Assembly (NCBI GenBank): GCA_028727105.1
Contig: JAQYOU010000167.1
Location: 1-47,023, forward strand
DNA length: 47,023 nucleotides
Reading direction: 5' to 3'
Source of the DNA: a bacterium
Lineage (GTDB): Bacteria > Bacillota > Clostridia > Lachnospirales > Lachnospiraceae
The position numbers were made by a program, and so were the translations under genes. The notes beneath the pieces were generated by a model. That model ran no database searches and was not told the origin of the DNA. It was given only the letters and a program-made list of their open reading frames with translations. Positions 43,677-47,023 of the stretch are shown piece after piece. The stretch's first letter is position 1. Each line of letters opens with the position of its first letter.

Positions 43677-46600
43677 TTATAGGATCGCAAACATCACTGA
43701 TCTTGAATTGCCTGCACGGTCCATTGCAGTAAGCAGATATAAGCCGCGTTTTTTTACCGTAAGTGTCTGCTTAATCTTCTTTCCATTTAAGTAAACCGTA
43801 CAGCCACTGTAATTATCGTTGACCTGGATCGTACGCCTGGTTGTATAAAATCTGGCATTTTTCACTCCGGTTACGGTTGGCTTTTGCGTATCGATGATAA
43901 AGCCATTCGTCTTTTGTATCACTGTGCCCTTGTCATTTACTGCTTTTACAAGGATTCTCTGTCCGATACTGTTCTTTGCTTCGGATACAGTGATCCGGTC
44001 TGAACGAAGGAACTTCCATTCTCCGGCAGAATCACTCTGCCCCTTCTTTAAGAGCTTATAGTAGTAGTCGGTTCCTGCCTCACGTGCGATCTTTAACGCC
44101 AGCTTTTTATTCGTATACAACTGATAGGTATTTTTTACCGTTTCGCTCAACAGTGAAAGGCCTTTGAGTGATGTTTTTAAGGTGATAACTGTTGTCTGAG
44201 CAGGAAGCTTATCAGCGGAAAGGATGGAATTATCATTGTTTTCTTCTTTTTCCGGTTCCTTCTTTGAGTTGGTTTCAGAGGATGATCCTGAAGTTGATGT
44301 TTCAGAGGATGAGCTTGAACCGGAAGTTGAACCGGAGGATGAAGTTGAACCGGAGGATGAAGAACCATTTTCCTGGGAACTGTTATCCGAATTTGAAGGC
44401 GTATCTGTTCCGGAACCGGGCTCTGCAGGCGTATCATTACCCGAATCCGGCTGCGAAGGCGTATCATTACCCGGCTGAGGGTCTGGTTCCGGCACGGGGG
44501 CTGGATCCGGCTCCGGTTCAGGTGTAGGTTCCGGTTCAGGTGTAGGTTCAGGCTCAGGTGTAGGTGTAGGTTCAGGCTCAGGTGTAGGTTCAGGTTCCGG
44601 ATCTACAGTTGTATCATTTATCTGCCCTGTGAAGTTCTCAGGCAGATGCACCTGTGTGTCTGAGGATACGCCATCCAGAGTCAGAAAGGCATCGGATCTT
44701 GTCACATAGATCTCATGTGCTTCATCTGTGCTCTGACGGATCCATACCGGAGCTGTTGTCTGTATTACCGTATCGCCAAGTGTCACAGAATCATCCCCGA
44801 TCATCAGATCTCCCTTTGAAACATCCGCATATAGGATCATATCTTCCTGTGCAACGGTTAACGCATCGTCAACTTCAAGTTCAAGTTGAAATCCAAGTGC
44901 CTCGGTTCCGATCAACAGATCATACGCGCCTTCCGCCGCAAGAAAACGAACCATTTGATCCTGGTCTGTCTGCATGCATAATTCTTGCTCATTGAGGTAA
45001 AATGTCTGTTCACCGTTTTGCTCAAATGTGATGTTTACGGGAAAGAGATTCTGCCCGTCTTCGTTTCTTAAGACACCCTGACATTCTTCGAAGGAAAAAA
45101 GTGTTGGATCTGTTTGTACCGCACCGATCCCTTCCACGGTCAGCTCCGCTGTATCCTCCACGCAGATCATACTTATCATCGCATACTCCTGCGGGGATAG
45201 AACCACCTGAGCCGTTCCTTGCACTGTCAGAGTCTGAAGTGATGTATGATCCAGGATTAGTCGATGGGAACCGCTTTCTACCGTTACGGCTGCTGTCTGT
45301 GAATCTCCGGTGATCGTATAAGCCCCGCTGTAGCTGTTTGTCTCATCCGCATATGTATAGCCATCCTCTCTGATCGTCACATCACCATGACTGATGTCCA
45401 GTGTTCCGTTTATTGACAGCTGAAAACTGTTTAATGCCTCGCTGGTGCTCACAAGAACAGTACCTGCATAGGTTTTTGTTCCTTTTACACTGATCGTTTC
45501 CTCGCCGGTAGCGAGATATGTATAGATCTTACCTTCCGGATCCAGCTTCACAGTCTGAGAAAGCTCGTTGGCAGTTAGTATCACATTCTCATCGGCCAAT
45601 GTTTCCGAGGTATGGATCACACAGCCGGCACACACAAGATCCAGGGAATTTCGCACTCCAGAAGCAGCCGAAAACCCTCCGCTCAGGATTGCTGTGAGGT
45701 CTGTGCGGATCACATTTCCATACACGGTTCCCTTGATGGATCCCCCCATAAATTCGTTATCACTATAGGTAGAAGGATTCGCATAATCATTCCAGCGGTT
45801 CCCTTTCTCAGCCGCTGTACCTGTTACGGTAAGATCGGAACAAGTCATGCGCAGAACGCCGCCATTTCCGTCCAGTGGATGATTCAAGGAATTATAATCA
45901 CCGGTTTTTGTGCCGCCTGAACTGACCTCATAGCACAAATAATCACCGGCAATTCCGCCACAAACAGCTGTTTCACAGGTAATATCTGCATGATCGGCAA
46001 TGAGCGTTCCACCGTTTCCACCGGCTGTTCCGTAGATTTCATAGCTATAGCCTGAGCCCGAGTAGGCATAATAATGGATCTGGTTATGGCCATCGCCGCC
46101 GCTGGCGATATCCTTCGCTTTCAACGAAGAATGATAAACGCTTACTGTCACACCATTCAGACCGGATTGACTGCCGGAATTGCTTTCTGAGCAGAGGTCC
46201 TGTTGGGTGGCAACATTTCCGTCAACGGTAACAATACTTTGATTTCTGATGGTGACCGGAGAAGAGCTTTTTGTATTTCCGGAAGTACAGTTAAAGTAGG
46301 TGCTTCCCATTTTACCGTTTCCGCCTCTTCCACCAATTGCAACATTACCTGCAACTGTGACTTTGCTGTTGTCGATCACAACACTTCCGGAAGAGCCGCC
46401 ATGTGACGTACAGGCAGACCAGTCACCGAAGCTCTGAACACCGTTTCCGCCGCAAGCGATATCACCACTAACATGTACTTCTGATGATAATATTGTAACA
46501 ACAGGGGATGCGTTGCTGCCCGGTGTTGCATTTGGCATTGTCGCACTTCCGCCCCAGTATGCTGTGTTTTTTCCATCGTTTCCGCATCCAAGATCTGCGC

Positions 46601-47023
46601 AGTCTATCACACAGCTGTCAATGGTGACCTGTGCACCTGCTGAAGCACTTCCACCGCCCGGACATGCAATATTGCCTACCGTTAGCTTACTCGTCTCTGT
46701 TTCTCCCACGAGAAGCACCTGTGTCGCACTTCCGCCTACCGCCTGAATATTGCCTAGTGTATTTTCTCCACGAAGTAAAATACGAACCGTAATACCTTCT
46801 GCGATGGAAAGATCCGCCTGATTGCATACCTCGTCCAAAATAACGGTGCAGTTTGCCGTCACACTGATCGGAACACTGTAGGTAGTTCCGGGCGTACCGT
46901 AAATTCTTAGGATGCTGTCCGCTGTACCGGCAACAATATTTGAAGTGCCATCCAGTGAGAGCTCTGCATTCGGAACTATTTCCGAAGCATGGACAGAGAC
47001 CAATGGCTCCCCTGGCACTACTG
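43677..47023 (-). CDS. large secreted repeat protein, beta-helix-like with Pro/Thr/Glu and Ser-rich linkers (5' end outside window)
   Basis: At least 1113 residues; the frame runs open off the right edge, so the signal peptide is missing from view. Parts: Gly- and Cys-containing repeats at about 1-430 (patterns like [20 protein letters not shown] and [10 protein letters not shown]) that suggest a parallel beta-helix with loops; beta-rich segments to about 800; a PEPTPEPEP linker; a Gly/Ser/Thr linker; and a C-terminal Ig-like region ([38 protein letters not shown]) ending RSVMFAIL. No sortase motif or membrane anchor is visible. It could be an adhesin or carbohydrate-binding protein, but no domain family is certain. 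Confidence 0.75.
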   Translation of the reverse strand, partial: VVPGEPLVSVHASEIVPNAELSLDGTSNIVAGTADSILRIYGTPGTTYSVPISVTANCTVILDEVCNQADLSIAEGITVRILLRGENTLGNIQAVGGSATQVLLVGETETSKLTVGNIACPGGGSASAGAQVTIDSCVIDCADLGCGNDGKNTAYWGGSATMPNATPGSNASPVVTILSSEVHVSGDIACGGNGVQSFGDWSACTSHGGSSGSVVIDNSKVTVAGNVAIGGRGGNGKMGSTYFNCTSGNTKSSSPVTIRNQSIVTVDGNVATQQDLCSESNSGSQSGLNGVTVSVYHSSLKAKDIASGGDGHNQIHYYAYSGSGYSYEIYGTAGGNGGTLIADHADITCETAVCGGIAGDYLCYEVSSGGTKTGDYNSLNHPLDGNGGVLRMTCSDLTVTGTAAEKGNRWNDYANPSTYSDNEFMGGSIKGTVYGNVIRTDLTAILSGGFSAASGVRNSLDLVCAGCVIHTSETLADENVILTANELSQTVKLDPEGKIYTYLATGEETISVKGTKTYAGTVLVSTSEALNSFQLSINGTLDISHGDVTIREDGYTYADETNSYSGAYTITGDSQTAAVTVESGSHRLILDHTSLQTLTVQGTAQVVLSPQEYAMISMICVEDTAELTVEGIGAVQTDPTLFSFEECQGVLRNEDGQNLFPVNITFEQNGEQTFYLNEQELCMQTDQDQMVRFLAAEGAYDLLIGTEALGFQLELEVDDALTVAQEDMILYADVSKGDLMIGDDSVTLGDTVIQTTAPVWIRQSTDEAHEIYVTRSDAFLTLDGVSSDTQVHLPENFTGQINDTTVDPEPEPTPEPEPTPTPEPEPTPEPEPTPEPEPDPAPVPEPDPQPGNDTPSQPDSGNDTPAEPGSGTDTPSNSDNSSQENGSSSSGSTSSSGSTSGSSSSSETSTSGSSSETNSKKEPEKEENNDNSILSADKLPAQTTVITLKTSLKGLSLLSETVKNTYQLYTNKKLALKIAREAGTDYYYKLLKKGQSDSAGEWKFLRSDRITVSEAKNSIGQRILVKAVNDKGTVIQKTNGFIIDTQKPTVTGVKNARFYTTRRTIQVNDNYSGCTVYLNGKKIKQTLTVKKRGLYLLTAMDRAGNSRSVMFAIL
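44224..44395 (-). repeat. Ser/Gly/Thr-rich linker coding repeats
   Basis: Short degenerate repeats of codons for Ser, Gly and Thr ([20 protein letters not shown]) within the secreted protein gene, typical of a flexible, possibly glycosylated spacer. Confidence 0.8.
44508..44602 (-). repeat. Pro-Glu/Thr linker tandem repeats
   Basis: Plus-strand units like GGTGTAGGTTCAGGCTCA recur about eight times and encode PEPTPEPEP units. Slippage here could alter linker length. In coding sequence, so not a CRISPR array. Confidence 0.9.

Noticed and set aside
44192-44527. Acidic repetitive open frame on the plus strand
   Set aside because: Produced by antisense reading of the Ser/Gly and Pro/Glu repeat codons of the secreted protein.
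44508-44602. Tandem repeats as a possible CRISPR array
   Set aside because: Units are contiguous without unique spacers and encode a PEPT linker in frame.

Overview
The window looks like chromosomal core sequence from a low-to-mid GC Firmicute of the class Clostridia, most likely a Lachnospiraceae gut bacterium (Roseburia/Agathobacter/Coprococcus type). Three things point there: a RecA-type SOS circuit with CGAAC-N4-GTTCG LexA boxes, an L27 with the Firmicutes N-terminal extension beside its protease Prp, and an mreBCD-pbp2-minCDE-rodA-mgsA block together with SepF and YlmH. Genus is inference. I see no phage, insertion sequence, CRISPR array, tRNA or rRNA.

Layout. (1) 1-6781, plus strand: mismatch repair (partial mutS, mutL), tRNA modification (miaA), a PLP lyase-like enzyme and radC. 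(2) 6794-16438, plus: the elongation and division-site block mreB-mreC-mreD-PBP2-minC-minD-minE-rodA, then an mgsA homologue that lacks its catalytic Asp and a D,D-carboxypeptidase. (3) 16439-17287: a small P-loop protein with its own promoter and a convergent DUF378 membrane protein, separated by a bidirectional terminator. (4) 17369-24079, plus: HlyD-like protein, YggS, SepF, YlmH, AroB, LspA, RluD and a cytidylate-kinase-like protein. (5) 24362-31835, minus: a two-gene unit of an MMPL/RND permease and a 1650-residue membrane-anchored surface protein. In the latter a GLUG-repeat solenoid is interrupted by coiled coil, InlB-like repeats and coiled coil. This is the best candidate for an undescribed system. 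(6) 31952-34957: dtd (minus), a tyrosine recombinase (plus), a YneA-like LysM division inhibitor (minus) and lexA (plus). The last two diverge from an intergenic region with five LexA-box-like sites placed on both promoters. (7) 35073-39483, minus: rsfS-yqeK-nadD-yhbY-obgE-rpmA-prp-rplU, driven by a near-consensus promoter whose -35 overlaps the rng stop codon. (8) 39480-43591, minus: a short RNase E/G, the TIGR03936/TIGR03960 radical SAM pair and a small membrane protein. (9) 43677-47023, minus: a large secreted repeat protein whose 5' end lies outside the window.

Together, most genes serve growth and division (cell-wall elongation, Min and SepF placement, SOS division arrest), genome maintenance (MutSL, RadC, LexA) and ribosome biogenesis (RsfS, YhbY, Obg, L27, L21, Prp, RluD). 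The accessory content is the MMPL plus GLUG-stalk pair and the 1.1 kilo-residue secreted repeat protein. All functional calls rest on reading motifs by eye; no database search was possible.
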